The notes below the pieces were generated by a model. The model was not told where the DNA came from, made no database searches, and was given only the letters and a program-made list of their open reading frames with translations. From NCBI RefSeq assembly GCF_009908295.1, contig NZ_JAAALO010000011.1, positions 62,001 to 126,000 on the forward strand: a stretch of 64,000 bases of DNA, read 5' to 3'. This stretch comes from Micromonospora rubida (GTDB lineage: Bacteria > Actinomycetota > Actinomycetes > Mycobacteriales > Micromonosporaceae). Of the stretch, positions 1-11,515 are shown piece after piece. Position 1 is the stretch's first letter. Each line of letters starts with the position of its first letter. The position numbers and the translations under genes are program-made.

Positions 1-528
1 CGGGTCGAAGCCGTGCTCCCCGACCAGCCACCGGTAGGTCTCGGCATTCTTCTCCCGGACGATGTGCGCGGCGTGGAAGTGGTGCAGCAGCCCGGACGCG
101 TCCAGCTTGCGCTGCTGCTCATCGCGGTCGCCCTTGGTGAGCAGCAGTAGCCGGTGCCGCCCGGCCAGCGCGTCGAGCGTCTCGGCGACCCCGGGCATCA
201 GCTCGACCCGGTGCGCGACGAGCGCCTCGGCCAGCAGGTCGATCTCCCGGCGCTCGGCGTCGGTGGCGGGGCGCTCGCGCAGCCGCTCCAGGCACTCACC
301 CAGGCTGCGCAGGAAGACCTTGCTGCCGTACCCGTGGGCGACGGCGTTGGCCCGCTCCACGTCGTCGAGCACCTTCCGGATCTCGACCCGGTCGAGCGTG
401 GGGTGGTCCAGCCAGTCGAGGAAGTCGTCGATCACCCGCTCGAACAGCACGTTGTTCTCCCACAACGTGTCGTCGGCGTCGAAGACCATCACCTGCGCGT
501 CCCGGCGCTGCCCCATCGCGTGTCCCAT
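1..528 (-). CDS. HAD-superfamily hydrolase, C-terminus off the window
   Basis: The visible 176 residues begin MGHAMGQRRDAQVMVFDADD, carrying the HAD motif I DxDxT (FDADDTLW) about 16 residues in, followed by an all-helical cap region and a motif II-like LLLLTKGD segment. These are the nucleophile-Asp and Thr/Ser motifs of haloacid dehalogenase phosphatases; motifs III and IV lie beyond the window edge. The start chosen is the ATG at 528; a second in-frame ATG lies four codons later. The gene is divergent from the small copper-protein remnant at 652. The family acts on phosphorylated metabolites in the cytosol, but the substrate cannot be told from the sequence. Confidence 0.85.
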   Translation of the reverse strand, partial: MGHAMGQRRDAQVMVFDADDTLWENNVLFERVIDDFLDWLDHPTLDRVEIRKVLDDVERANAVAHGYGSKVFLRSLGECLERLRERPATDAERREIDLLAEALVAHRVELMPGVAETLDALAGRHRLLLLTKGDRDEQQRKLDASGLLHHFHAAHIVREKNAETYRWLVGEHGFDP

Positions 529-651
529 CGTTCGTCCCTCCCACTCGGCCCGGGACACCGTAGTGCCGGCGCGGGAACGGGGCATGCGGATTTACGCCGG
601 GCAGAACGGGTACCGCCAGGGGACGGGCCCGCGACGAGAGGAGCAGCCGCG

Positions 652-810
652 ATGACGGCGACGACGAGCGTCATGCTCAAGGCGTACCCGGCCGAGATCA
701 ACCTGGACCGCGACCGGCTGGCACTGACGATCGACGCCCTGACCTCGTGGGCCCAGGCGTGCACCGCCTGCGAGCAGGCGTGCCGGGGCCTGCTCGCCAC
801 GATCGGCTGA
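652..810 (+). pseudogene. Internally deleted four-helix copper-storage (Csp/DUF326-type) protein, 52 aa
   Basis: An ORF with a good ribosome binding site (GAGAGGAG before the ATG) encodes 52 residues. The first 35 (MLKAYPAEINLDRDRLALTI and the following AQACTAC) resemble the N-terminal helix of actinobacterial Cys-rich four-helix copper-binding proteins, normally about 110-140 aa. The last 14 (CEQACRGLLATIG, then stop) resemble the family's C-terminal end, where CxxCEQACR precedes a short Leu-rich tail. The central helices with most metal-binding cysteines are missing, and only three Cys remain. I infer an in-frame deletion between similar Cys-repeat stretches. It could be a remnant or an expressed microprotein. 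Confidence 0.6.
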
Positions 811-839
811 CCGACGCCGCCTGCCACAGATCGGCTGGA

Positions 840-857
840 CCGGTCGGGGCAGACCGG
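840..857. terminator. Hairpin between convergent genes
   Basis: CCGGTC (840-845) and GACCGG (852-857) form a 6-bp perfect stem with a 6-nt loop, midway between the convergent ends of the copper-protein remnant (810) and the histidine kinase (872). It could terminate either strand. There is no U-run, as is usual in this GC range. Confidence 0.4.
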
Positions 858-871
858 CGGCCGCGGCTCAT

Positions 872-1957
872 TCAGCCGGGAAACCCGATCTCGATGTCAA
901 GACCGCCGGTGGCCCGGGCCCGGGCGTCGATGGTCGCCCCGTGCGACTCGGCGATCGCGCGGACAATGGCCAGACCGAGCCCGTGCCCGTGTCCGTCGGG
1001 GTGCCTGATCCGGCGGTTGCCGACCTGCCGGAACGGCTGGAACAGCGCGTCGACCTCGCCGGGCGGCACCACCGGGCCGGAGTTGCTGACCCGGATGGCG
1101 CCCCCGGTCGCGGTGGTCTTCGTGCTGATCTCAACCCACCCGCCCGGCGCGTTGTGCCGCACGGCGTTGTCGACCAGGTTGACAACCAGGCGCTCGATCA
1201 GGTCGGGGTCGCCGGTCGCCGGTGCCCGACCGAGGGCGGTGTGCATCCGGATGCCCCGCCGGCCGGCGTCCTGATGGCGGGCGGCGACCACCTCGGCGGC
1301 GGTGTCGGCGACGTCGAGCTGGGTGTGCGGTTGGAGGCCCTGTTCGCCGTGCGCCAGGGTGAGCAGCGCCTCGATGAGCCGTTCCTGTTGGTCGTTGAGC
1401 GCGAGGACCTCGTGGCACGCCGACCGCAGCGTCTCGGCGGGAGCGTCCGGGTCGGCGAGTGCCACCTGGAGCACCGTCCGCTCGGCGGTGAGCGGGGTAC
1501 GCAGTTCGTGCGAGGCGTTGGCGACGAAGTGCCGCTGCGACTCGAACGCGGCCTGCAACCGCTGGAACAGGTCATCGAGCGTCTCGGCCAGGTCGGTGAA
1601 CTCGTCGTGCAGACCGGTCCGGCCGAGCCGGCGGTGCAGGTCGCTGGCGGAGATCTCCCGGGCGGTGGCGGTGATGGTGCGCAGCGGGCGCAGGAACCGG
1701 CCGGCGACGAACCAGCCGAGCAGCAGGGAGACCACCACCATGCCGGCGATGGCCCACGCCGAGGTGGTGAATTGCCGGTCCAGGTGACCGCCGTCGCCGG
1801 GGACGCCGACGGGATCCGCGACCGGCCCCACCGGGGAAGCCTGCTTGTTGCCCAGCAGCGGGATCGCGAGCAGCACGACGCCGGAGATCAGGAAGGGCAC
1901 GGCGTAGAGCAGCGTGAGCTGGACATGCAGGCTCCGCCGGGGAAGCCGGACGTGCAT
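872..1957 (-). CDS. Two-component sensor histidine kinase
   Basis: A 361-aa membrane sensor. TM helices lie at about residues 15-36 and 65-87 around a short extracytoplasmic loop of only about 28 residues, followed by HAMP (about 88-140), the H box SHELRTPL with phospho-acceptor His150, and a HATPase_c domain with N box (LVVNLVDNAVRHN) and G2 box (GHGLGLAIV). The tiny loop suggests sensing within or near the membrane rather than through a large ligand domain. The ATG at 1957 shares one base with the regulator's stop (TGATG), so the pair is translationally coupled and co-transcribed. It presumably phosphorylates the adjacent OmpR-type regulator and controls the divergent ABC exporter. Confidence 0.93.
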   Translation of the reverse strand: MHVRLPRRSLHVQLTLLYAVPFLISGVVLLAIPLLGNKQASPVGPVADPVGVPGDGGHLDRQFTTSAWAIAGMVVVSLLLGWFVAGRFLRPLRTITATAREISASDLHRRLGRTGLHDEFTDLAETLDDLFQRLQAAFESQRHFVANASHELRTPLTAERTVLQVALADPDAPAETLRSACHEVLALNDQQERLIEALLTLAHGEQGLQPHTQLDVADTAAEVVAARHQDAGRRGIRMHTALGRAPATGDPDLIERLVVNLVDNAVRHNAPGGWVEISTKTTATGGAIRVSNSGPVVPPGEVDALFQPFRQVGNRRIRHPDGHGHGLGLAIVRAIAESHGATIDARARATGGLDIEIGFPG

Positions 1958-2619
1958 CACGGTTCGCCGACCCGGTAGCCGCCCTCGCGAACGGTGTGGA
2001 CGATCGGAGGGTCGCCCAGCTTGGTCCGTAGCCGGCGGATGGTGGTCTTCACCGCCGTGGTGAACGGGTCCGCCGCCTCGTCCCAGACCCGTTCGAGCAG
2101 ATCCTCCGCCGACACGAGCCGGCCGTGCGCGGCGAGCAGGCATTCCAGGACGGCGAACTCCTTCGGGCTGAGGTCCAACCGGCGTCCTTCGCGGGTCGCA
2201 ACCCGGCGGCCGGGGTCGAGCGTGAGCTCCCCGTACTCCAGGATCGGTGGCACGGCTATGCCCGGCCGCCGGCCGAGCGCCCGCACCCGCGCGACCAGCT
2301 CGGCGAAGTCGAAGGGCTTGGCGAGGTAGTCGTCGGCGCCGAGGCCCAGGCCGTCGACCCGCTGTTTCACCGACGAGGCCGCGGTCAGCATCAGCACCCG
2401 GGTCGCCGAGTGCTCGTCCACGATCCGCCGGCACACCTCGTCGCCAGGCACGCCCGGCAGGTCGCGGTCGAGCACCACCACGTCGTAGCGGGTCACGGCC
2501 AGGTGATCGAGGGCCGCGTCGCCGTCGAGGACCACGTCGACCGCCATGCCCTCACGGCGTAACCCGACACCCACCGTACGGGCCAGCACCTCGAAATCCT
2601 CGACCACGAGCACGCGCAT
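1957..2619 (-). CDS. OmpR/PhoB-family response regulator
   Basis: A 220-aa regulator: receiver domain with the acidic pocket (VVED), phospho-acceptor Asp51 (VVLDRDLPG) and the conserved Lys (KPFDFAEL), then a winged-helix DNA-binding domain ending in RVGEP (GELTLDPGRR, SPKEFAVLECL, TIRRLRTKLG). The start is the ATG at 2619, preceded by GGTGGGGATC on this strand; an in-frame ATG 12 nt upstream is less well placed. It overlaps the kinase gene by one base. The upstream intergenic region holds tandem GTGTCA repeats at 11-bp spacing, the geometry expected for an OmpR-family dimer, so it probably regulates itself and the divergent ABC transporter. Confidence 0.94.
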   Translation of the reverse strand: MRVLVVEDFEVLARTVGVGLRREGMAVDVVLDGDAALDHLAVTRYDVVVLDRDLPGVPGDEVCRRIVDEHSATRVLMLTAASSVKQRVDGLGLGADDYLAKPFDFAELVARVRALGRRPGIAVPPILEYGELTLDPGRRVATREGRRLDLSPKEFAVLECLLAAHGRLVSAEDLLERVWDEAADPFTTAVKTTIRRLRTKLGDPPIVHTVREGGYRVGEP

Positions 2620-2643
2620 GATCCCCACCATGCCACCGCGCGG

Positions 2644-2682
2644 GTGTCAGAACGGTGTCATTCGGCGGCACCGTCATGACAC
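2644..2682. promoter_or_regulatory. Probable response-regulator operator
   Basis: GTGTCA occurs at 2644-2649 and again at 2655-2660 (11 bp start to start), and its complement TGACAC at 2677-2682. Half-sites repeated once per helical turn fit OmpR/PhoB-type dimers. The cluster sits between the regulator start (2619) and the ABC ATPase start (2741), so it could control both directions. Confidence 0.55.
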
Positions 2683-2740
2683 CGGCGTCCGCGTAGAACT
2701 GAAACCTGCAAACCGCGTCAGCAGGACGGAAGGGTCACGG

Positions 2741-3628
2741 ATGGAAATCGTTCTCGAAACCGACCAGCTCGGCAAGAGGTACGGCAGAGCCTGGGCGCTG
2801 CGGGACTGCTCGCTGCGCCTTCCGGCCGGGAGGGTGGCCGCGCTGGTCGGCCCCAACGGAGCGGGCAAGAGCACCCTGTTGCACCTGGCGGTCGGTCTGC
2901 TGCGGCCGGACGCCGGCGCCGTGCGGGTCTTCGGCCGCACGCCGTACGACGACATCGCCGTCCTGTCCGAGGTCGGCTTCGTGGCCCAGGACACGCCGCT
3001 GTACCGGGACTTCACGGCGGACGAGCTGTTCACCATGGGCACCAAGCTGAACCGGCGCTTCGACACGGCGCTGGCGCACCGCCGGCTGGCGCAGATCGGC
3101 ATCCCGCGCGACAAGCCGGTCGGCAAGCTGTCCGGCGGTCAGCGGGCCCAGGTCGCCCTCGCCCTGGCGATGGCCAAGCGCCCACGGCTGCTGCTGCTCG
3201 ACGAGCCGGTCGCCAGCATCGACCCGCTGGCCCGGCGCGAGTTCCTCCAGGCGCTGATGGGCGTCGTCGCCGAGACGGGCACCACGGTGCTGCTGTCCTC
3301 GCACATCCTGGCGGACCTCGAACGCACCTGCGACCACCTCATCGTGCTGCACGCCTCGCAGGTGAGGCTCGTCGGCGACGTCAGCGCCCTGCTCACCGAG
3401 CACCGGCGGCTGGTCGGCCCCCGGGACGGCGGCTCGCCGCCCGCCGGGGTCGCGCAGGTCGTGCGGGCCGAGCACACCGATCGGCAGTCCACGCTGCTGG
3501 TCCGCACGAACGCTCCGCTGCGAGATCCGGCATGGAAGGCGTACGACGTGACTCTGGAAGACCTCATCCTCGCCTACCTCGGCGACGGCGGCTCCCGGCC
3601 GCACGCCGCGTGGGAGGTGGCGGCATGA
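2741..3628 (+). CDS. ABC transporter ATP-binding protein
   Basis: A 295-aa ATPase with Walker A GPNGAGKST at about 37-45, Q-loop (FVAQDTPLY), signature LSGGQRAQ, Walker B LLLLDEPV, D-loop and H-loop (LLSSHI). The C-terminal 70 residues form the variable tail seen in drug or bacitracin-type exporters. The ATG at 2741 follows GGAAGGGTCACGG. The stop overlaps the permease start (ATGA). It energises the permease encoded next; both are presumably controlled by the divergent two-component system, as in envelope-stress or antimicrobial-peptide resistance modules. The substrate is not identifiable. Confidence 0.94.
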   Translation: MEIVLETDQLGKRYGRAWALRDCSLRLPAGRVAALVGPNGAGKSTLLHLAVGLLRPDAGAVRVFGRTPYDDIAVLSEVGFVAQDTPLYRDFTADELFTMGTKLNRRFDTALAHRRLAQIGIPRDKPVGKLSGGQRAQVALALAMAKRPRLLLLDEPVASIDPLARREFLQALMGVVAETGTTVLLSSHILADLERTCDHLIVLHASQVRLVGDVSALLTEHRRLVGPRDGGSPPAGVAQVVRAEHTDRQSTLLVRTNAPLRDPAWKAYDVTLEDLILAYLGDGGSRPHAAWEVAA

Positions 3629-4614
3629 TCTGGCTCGCCTGGCGGCAGCACCGCAAGCAAGCACTGTTCACCGCGATCGGCCTCGCGCTCCTCGCCGTGT
3701 TGATGGTCCCCACCGGTCTGGCCATGCGGCACACCTTCGCCGACCTGGGCCTGGACGACTGTGTCGGAGCGCTGGGTACCGCCTCGGTGATCCCGGCTGA
3801 CGCCGACGCCTGCGGCAGGGCATCCATCCAGTTCAACGGTCAGTACAGCGTGCTGACCATGATCGGTGTGCTCTTCCTCGTCCTGCCGCTGCTGGTCGGG
3901 CTGTTCTGGGGTGCGCCGCTGGTCGCCCGCGAGATCGAGCAGGGCACCCACCGTATGGTCTGGACCCAGGGCGTCAGCCGGGGACGCTGGGCACTGGTCA
4001 AGTTCGGGGTCGCCGGCACCGTCGCGCTCGTCGCCTCGGTGGTCTACGGACTGGGCGTCTCGTGGTGGCTGACCCCGATGAGCCAGGCCGGGCAGCACGG
4101 CCGCTTCAACATTTTCTTCTTCGACATGCAGGGCACGGCCCCGATCGGCTACACGATCTTCGCAGTCACGCTCGGCATCTTCGCCGGCACCATCTGGCCC
4201 AAGGTGCTGCCGGCGATGTCCGCCACGCTCGTCGGGTTCCTCGGGCTGCGCATCGCGCTGACGACGCTCGCCCGGCCGCACTACCTGCCCGCCCGCGTCC
4301 TGACCTTCCCGGTCAAGGACGCCGCCGAGCAGACCAACCCGGCCGCCGGCGACTGGATCCTGTCCTACGGCATCCGCGACGCCTCCGGCAAGATGGTCAC
4401 GGCCAACGCGCAGATTGCCTGCGCGCCCGACGCCACCGGACCGGGAGCCGCGTGCGGCGCCGACCTCGGCATCACCTCGGGCGCCTACAACTGGCAGCTC
4501 TACCAGCCCGGAACCCGGTTCTGGCTGTTCCAGGCCATCGAGACCGGCATCTTCGTCGCCGTCGCCGCCCTGCTGCTCCTCCTCGCCGTCCGCCGCATCC
4601 GCCGCGTCGCGTGA
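3625..4614 (+). CDS. ABC transporter permease (ABC-2-like)
   Basis: A 329-aa membrane protein with about six TM segments (first at about 13-33, then about 80-105, 135-155, 180-200, 210-230 and a C-terminal helix at about 300-322) and a large extracytoplasmic loop before the last helix. The cytoplasmic coupling segment EIEQGTHRMVWTQGVSRGRW is typical of actinobacterial ABC-2-type exporters. The start ATG at 3625 overlaps the ATPase stop by four bases (ATGA), implying coupled translation. It forms the membrane channel of the exporter. Confidence 0.9.
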   Translation: MIWLAWRQHRKQALFTAIGLALLAVLMVPTGLAMRHTFADLGLDDCVGALGTASVIPADADACGRASIQFNGQYSVLTMIGVLFLVLPLLVGLFWGAPLVAREIEQGTHRMVWTQGVSRGRWALVKFGVAGTVALVASVVYGLGVSWWLTPMSQAGQHGRFNIFFFDMQGTAPIGYTIFAVTLGIFAGTIWPKVLPAMSATLVGFLGLRIALTTLARPHYLPARVLTFPVKDAAEQTNPAAGDWILSYGIRDASGKMVTANAQIACAPDATGPGAACGADLGITSGAYNWQLYQPGTRFWLFQAIETGIFVAVAALLLLLAVRRIRRVA

Positions 4615-4672
4615 CCGCGACGCCGTCGGTGCAGTCGGTCATGCCACCGCCTCCGCCCGACCATGGGCCGGG

Positions 4673-7447
<2,775 letters not shown>

Positions 7448-7489
7448 TCTCGTCGTGGCGTGTTACACCTCGCCGCTGCTGGAGGAAAG

Positions 7490-9433
7490 TTGATCGACAT
7501 TCATTTCGGCCCCCAGGTGTGCGGGGAGCTGACCGGCGGGGCCACCAGGGAATGGCTGGTCCCGGACGGCCTGGGCGGATACGCGATGGGCACCGTGAGC
7601 GGGCTGCGCACCCGCCGCTACCACGGGCTGCTGGTGGTCCCCGGCCAGACACCGGCGTCCCGCCGGATGGGACTGGTCAGCCTGGACCCGGCGGTCGTCC
7701 TCCCCTCCGGGGCGCGGCTGCGCCTCGGCGCGCACGAGTGGTCCTCCGGCGACGTCGACCCGCGCGGCTTCGAGCTGCTGGAACGCTTCGACCTGGCCGA
7801 CGGCCTGCCGCGCTGGCGGTGGCGCATCGGCGACGTGGTGATCGAGCGCGAGCTGGCCATGGCGTACGGGCGCTCGTGCGTGGCCGTGGTGCACCGGCTG
7901 GTCGCCGGCGGGCCGGTCCGGCTGGAGCTGTCGGCGGCCTGCACCTGGCGGGACGCGCACGGCGAGCGGCACGCGGACGGCCCGACGCCCCGGGTCGAGC
8001 CGGTGGACGGCGGCGCGGTGGTGGAGGGCGCGTTCCGGCTCGCCGGGCCGGGCTGGGCCCCGGAGGGCCAGTGGTGGGTCGGGGTGCACCACCGCGAGGA
8101 GGAGGCGCGGGGCCTGCACCCCGACGAGGACGTGTGGCACGCCGGGCGGTTCTCCGGCGCCCTGGAACGCCCCGGCGACACGGTGTCGGTGCTGGCCTGG
8201 GCCGGCGACCTGGCCGCCGAGCCGCCCCCGGCGGAGGAGATCGTCGCGGCGGCCCGGCGGCGCAACCGGCGGGTGGTGGCGCAGGCCGCGCCGGCCGACG
8301 CGGTCGAGGCCACCCTCGCGTTGGCCGCCGACGCGTTCGTGGTGCGCACCGCCGCCGGCCCCGACGTGGTCGCCGGCTACCCGTGGTTCGGCGCCTGGTC
8401 GCGGGACACGATGACCTCCTACGAGGGGCTCTTCCTGAGCACCAACCGGGCCGACGAGGGGCGGGAGCTGCTGCGGTCGTACGCGGCGACGCTGTCGGAG
8501 GGGATGCTCGCCAACACCGCCGACACCGGGCGGGTGGAGTACAACACGGTCGACGCGACGCTGTGGTTCCTGCACGCGGTGAGCCGGCACGTCACCGTCA
8601 GCGGGGACACCGACCTCGGCGACGAGCTGCTGCCCGCGCTGCGCGGGATCGTCGACGCGCACCTGGCCGGCACCCGGTACGGCATCGCCGTCGACCCGGC
8701 CGACGGGCTGATCACCCAGGGCGGCACCCCGGGCACGGCGCTGACCTGGATGGATGCCCGGGTACACGGGGTGCCGGTCACCCCGCGCACCGGCAAGCCG
8801 GTGGAGGTCAACGCGCTGTGGGTCAACGGCCTCGCGGGGCTGGCCGAGCTGACCGAGCTGGCCGGCTCCGACGCCGCCGAGCTGTGGCGGCTGCACGCCC
8901 GGGCCACCGCGTCGTTCGCCGCCCGGTTCCCCTCGCCGGTCGGCTGGCTGCACGACGTGGTGGACGCGCCCGCGCCCGCGTACCCACTGGGTGGGGCGCC
9001 GTTCCACGACGACGACCTGCTGCGGCCGAACCAGCTGCTGGCCTGGTCGCTGCCGTACGCGCCGCTGGAGCCGGACGAGTCGACCCTGCGCCGGGTGGCC
9101 GCCGGGCTGCTCACCCCGCTCGGTCCGCGCAGCCTCTCCCCCGGCTGCCCCGGCTACGTCGGCCGGCACCGGGGCGGCCCGGCCGAGCGGGACGGCGGCT
9201 ACCACCAGGGCACGGTGTGGCCGTGGCTGCTCGGGCCGTACGTGGACGCCGCCCGGCGGGCGAAGATGGACGTCGACGGGTTGTTCACGGGCGTCGACGC
9301 GCACCTGACCGAGTACGGGCTGGGTTCGGTCAGCGAGACCGCCGACGGGGCGGCCCCGCACGGCGCGACCGGCTGCCCGTTCCAGGCGTGGTCGGTGGCC
9401 GAGGTGCTGCGCGCCCGGCGGGTCCGTCGGTAG
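7490..9433 (+). CDS. Glycogen-debranching-type amylo-alpha-1,6-glucosidase
   Basis: A 647-aa protein starting at TTG 7490, chosen because GGAGGA lies at 7481-7486 with ideal spacing. The N-terminal domain (REWLVPDGLGGYAMGTVSGL, RTRRYHGLLV) is the bacterial GDE N-terminal module. The C-terminal (alpha/alpha)6 domain has WFGAWSRDTM at about residue 297, VEVNALWVNGL and YHQGTVWPWLLGPY, the motifs of the GDE C-terminal domain that hydrolyses alpha-1,6-linked glucosyl residues. No signal peptide is seen, so it acts in the cytosol. Only 42 bp separate it from the divergent GH63-like gene. Confidence 0.9.
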   Translation: MIDIHFGPQVCGELTGGATREWLVPDGLGGYAMGTVSGLRTRRYHGLLVVPGQTPASRRMGLVSLDPAVVLPSGARLRLGAHEWSSGDVDPRGFELLERFDLADGLPRWRWRIGDVVIERELAMAYGRSCVAVVHRLVAGGPVRLELSAACTWRDAHGERHADGPTPRVEPVDGGAVVEGAFRLAGPGWAPEGQWWVGVHHREEEARGLHPDEDVWHAGRFSGALERPGDTVSVLAWAGDLAAEPPPAEEIVAAARRRNRRVVAQAAPADAVEATLALAADAFVVRTAAGPDVVAGYPWFGAWSRDTMTSYEGLFLSTNRADEGRELLRSYAATLSEGMLANTADTGRVEYNTVDATLWFLHAVSRHVTVSGDTDLGDELLPALRGIVDAHLAGTRYGIAVDPADGLITQGGTPGTALTWMDARVHGVPVTPRTGKPVEVNALWVNGLAGLAELTELAGSDAAELWRLHARATASFAARFPSPVGWLHDVVDAPAPAYPLGGAPFHDDDLLRPNQLLAWSLPYAPLEPDESTLRRVAAGLLTPLGPRSLSPGCPGYVGRHRGGPAERDGGYHQGTVWPWLLGPYVDAARRAKMDVDGLFTGVDAHLTEYGLGSVSETADGAAPHGATGCPFQAWSVAEVLRARRVRR

Positions 9434-9623
9434 CGCTCCGCATCCCGGCAACGGTGACGTCTCCGCGGTCGGCCGCCGGCGCACCCGGATCGCCATCCCG
9501 AGGGGGAACCCGCTGACGAAACCGGCCCATCCGGCCCGCTGACTGCTTTCCCCGACCTGTCGTCCGATAGGTCCACGCCGATCCGCTGGCTATGGTGTAC
9601 GTCGACCAGCGGTGAGGAGAACG

Positions 9624-11372
9624 GTGCAGCAGGTAGTGATCGCCGGCCGATACCGCCTGCTCGACCTCGTGGGTCGCGGCGGGATGGGCCGGGTGTGGCG
9701 GGCGAGCGACGAGGTACTGCACCGCGACGTCGCGGTCAAGCAGGTCGTCCCGCCGGCCTGGTTGTCCGACGACGAGCGCGACGAGCTACGCCTGCGCACC
9801 CTGCGGGAGGGCCGGACGGCGGCCCGGCTCAACCATCCCAACGTGGTCCGGGTGTACGACGTGGTGCCGGTGGGCGACGACCCGTGGTTGATCATGGAGT
9901 ACGTCCCGTCCCGGTCGTTGCAGAACGTGCTGGACACGTCCGGGCCGGTGTCGCCCCGGCAGGCCGCGGCGATCGGGCTGGCGCTGCTCGCCGCGCTGCG
10001 CGCCGCACACCGCGCCGGGGTGCTGCACCGCGACGTGAAGCCGGCCAACGTGCTGATCGCCCACGACGGGCGGGTGATGCTCACCGACTTCGGGCTGGCC
10101 GTGTTCGACGGCGGGGACGGGGTGATGACCCGGCCGGGGCTGGTGCTCGGCTCGCCCCAGTTCGTCGCACCGGAGCGGGCCGCCGAGGGGCGTTCCAGCG
10201 TGGAGGCGGACCTGTGGTCGCTCGGGGCGACCCTGCACGCGTCCGTCGAGGGCCGGTCCCCGTACGCCCGCAGCACCGCGATGGCGACGCTGAGCGCCCT
10301 GGCCACCCGGCCGCCCGATCCGGCGCCGCACGCCGGCCCGCTGCGCCCGGTCCTGGCCGGCCTGCTGCGCCGCGACCCACGCGACCGCACCGACCACGAC
10401 GAGACGCAGCGTCGGCTGGCCTCGGCCACCACCGTGAACGGGGAGCCGTGCCCCCTGGCCCTCGCCGCGCCGGCCACGGTGATGCCACCCGACGTCCCCG
10501 ACCCGGGTGCCGCCCCACGGCCGTCCAGCCCGGCCAGCCCTGGCCGCCCGGCCGGAACCAGCCCGGCCGGAACCGGCACGGGTAGAACCGGCACGGGTAG
10601 AACCGGCACGGGTAGAACCGGCACGGGTGGACGGCGCTGGCCGCTGGCCGTGGCGGCCGGGGCGTTCGCCGTGCTCGCCGCGATATCCACCGCGATCGCG
10701 CTCGGTCAACGCGAGCCCGACCGGGGCTCGGCACCGGGGACCGAGGCCGGGCGGCCGGGAGCCGAACCGGACCGGACCGGAGCCGAGCCCGGAGCAGGAC
10801 TGCCCGGGGCGGGACTGCCCGGGGCGGGGCTGCCCGGAGGGCGCGTACCGCCGCCGCCCTTCCCCTGCCTGCGGCCCTACCCCGCCGGCGAGCCCGCCCC
10901 CACCGTCTCCCCCGCCCGGGGCGAGCGGCTCCGGCTGCCGTCCGGCTGGCACTGGTACGCCGACCCGACCGGGTTCCGGCTCGCCGTGCCGCCGGGCTGG
11001 CGGCACTACCGGGTGGGAGGCGCGGTCTGCTTCCAGGACCCGACGGCCCGGCGGGTGCTGACCGTCGCACCGACCAGCGATCCCGACGCCGCCCCACTGG
11101 CCCAGCTACGGGTGAACGAGCGGCGCGCGCTGGACGCCGACGCCCTGCGCGGGTACGCGATGATCCGGCTCGAGACGGTGGCCGGCCGGGGATCGGAGTG
11201 GGAGGCCGCCTGGGACGCCCCGTACGGGGGCCGGCTGCACGCGGTGCAGCTGATCCCGCGCGACGCCCAGGCGTGGTCGCTCGCCTGGAGCGCCCCCGAC
11301 GTGGACTGGCCGATCGGCGCGACCGAACGGGACACGGTACGGGTCAGCTTCCGGCCCGGCGACCCGGGCTGA
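9624..11372 (+). CDS. Membrane-anchored serine/threonine protein kinase
   Basis: A 582-aa eukaryotic-type kinase. The Hanks domain (about 8-265) has GRGGMGRV, invariant Lys (VAVKQV), catalytic loop HRDVKPANVL, DFG and an APE-type segment (VAPERA). A Pro/Gly/Thr-rich juxtamembrane linker follows, with a four-fold GTGRT repeat, then one TM helix (about 333-355), a second Pro/Gly repeat (GAGLPG x3) and an extracytoplasmic domain (about 415-580) rich in Trp and with two Cys. GTG 9624 is preferred, with GAGGAGA at 9614-9620; GTG 9612 is in frame but lacks a site. It phosphorylates proteins at the inner membrane face, presumably after external sensing. The ligand is unknown. Confidence 0.93.
   Translation: MQQVVIAGRYRLLDLVGRGGMGRVWRASDEVLHRDVAVKQVVPPAWLSDDERDELRLRTLREGRTAARLNHPNVVRVYDVVPVGDDPWLIMEYVPSRSLQNVLDTSGPVSPRQAAAIGLALLAALRAAHRAGVLHRDVKPANVLIAHDGRVMLTDFGLAVFDGGDGVMTRPGLVLGSPQFVAPERAAEGRSSVEADLWSLGATLHASVEGRSPYARSTAMATLSALATRPPDPAPHAGPLRPVLAGLLRRDPRDRTDHDETQRRLASATTVNGEPCPLALAAPATVMPPDVPDPGAAPRPSSPASPGRPAGTSPAGTGTGRTGTGRTGTGRTGTGGRRWPLAVAAGAFAVLAAISTAIALGQREPDRGSAPGTEAGRPGAEPDRTGAEPGAGLPGAGLPGAGLPGGRVPPPPFPCLRPYPAGEPAPTVSPARGERLRLPSGWHWYADPTGFRLAVPPGWRHYRVGGAVCFQDPTARRVLTVAPTSDPDAAPLAQLRVNERRALDADALRGYAMIRLETVAGRGSEWEAAWDAPYGGRLHAVQLIPRDAQAWSLAWSAPDVDWPIGATERDTVRVSFRPGDPG
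10571..10630. repeat. Four tandem 15-bp repeats in the kinase linker
   Basis: AACCGGCACGGGTAG occurs at 10571, 10586 and 10601, with a one-base variant at 10616. It encodes repeated Gly-Thr-Gly-Arg-Thr just before the TM helix. Confidence 0.9.
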
Positions 11373-11431
11373 GATACGGTGCCCAACGACCCGGCACGCG
11401 CTGACCGTCACCCGACAATGTCCCCTGTGGA

Positions 11432-11457
11432 CCGCCCGGGTTGTTGCCCCCGGGCGG
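11432..11457. terminator. Hairpin downstream of the kinase gene
   Basis: CCGCCCGGG (11432-11440) pairs perfectly with CCCGGGCGG (11449-11457) across an 8-nt loop, 60 bp after the kinase stop. It is a good candidate terminator for that gene. Confidence 0.55.
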
Positions 11458-11515
11458 CTGCTCTGCCAGAGTGGCGTAGTTTGTGGATCAAGATCCCTGG
11501 GGAGGGCGAGGCGTC

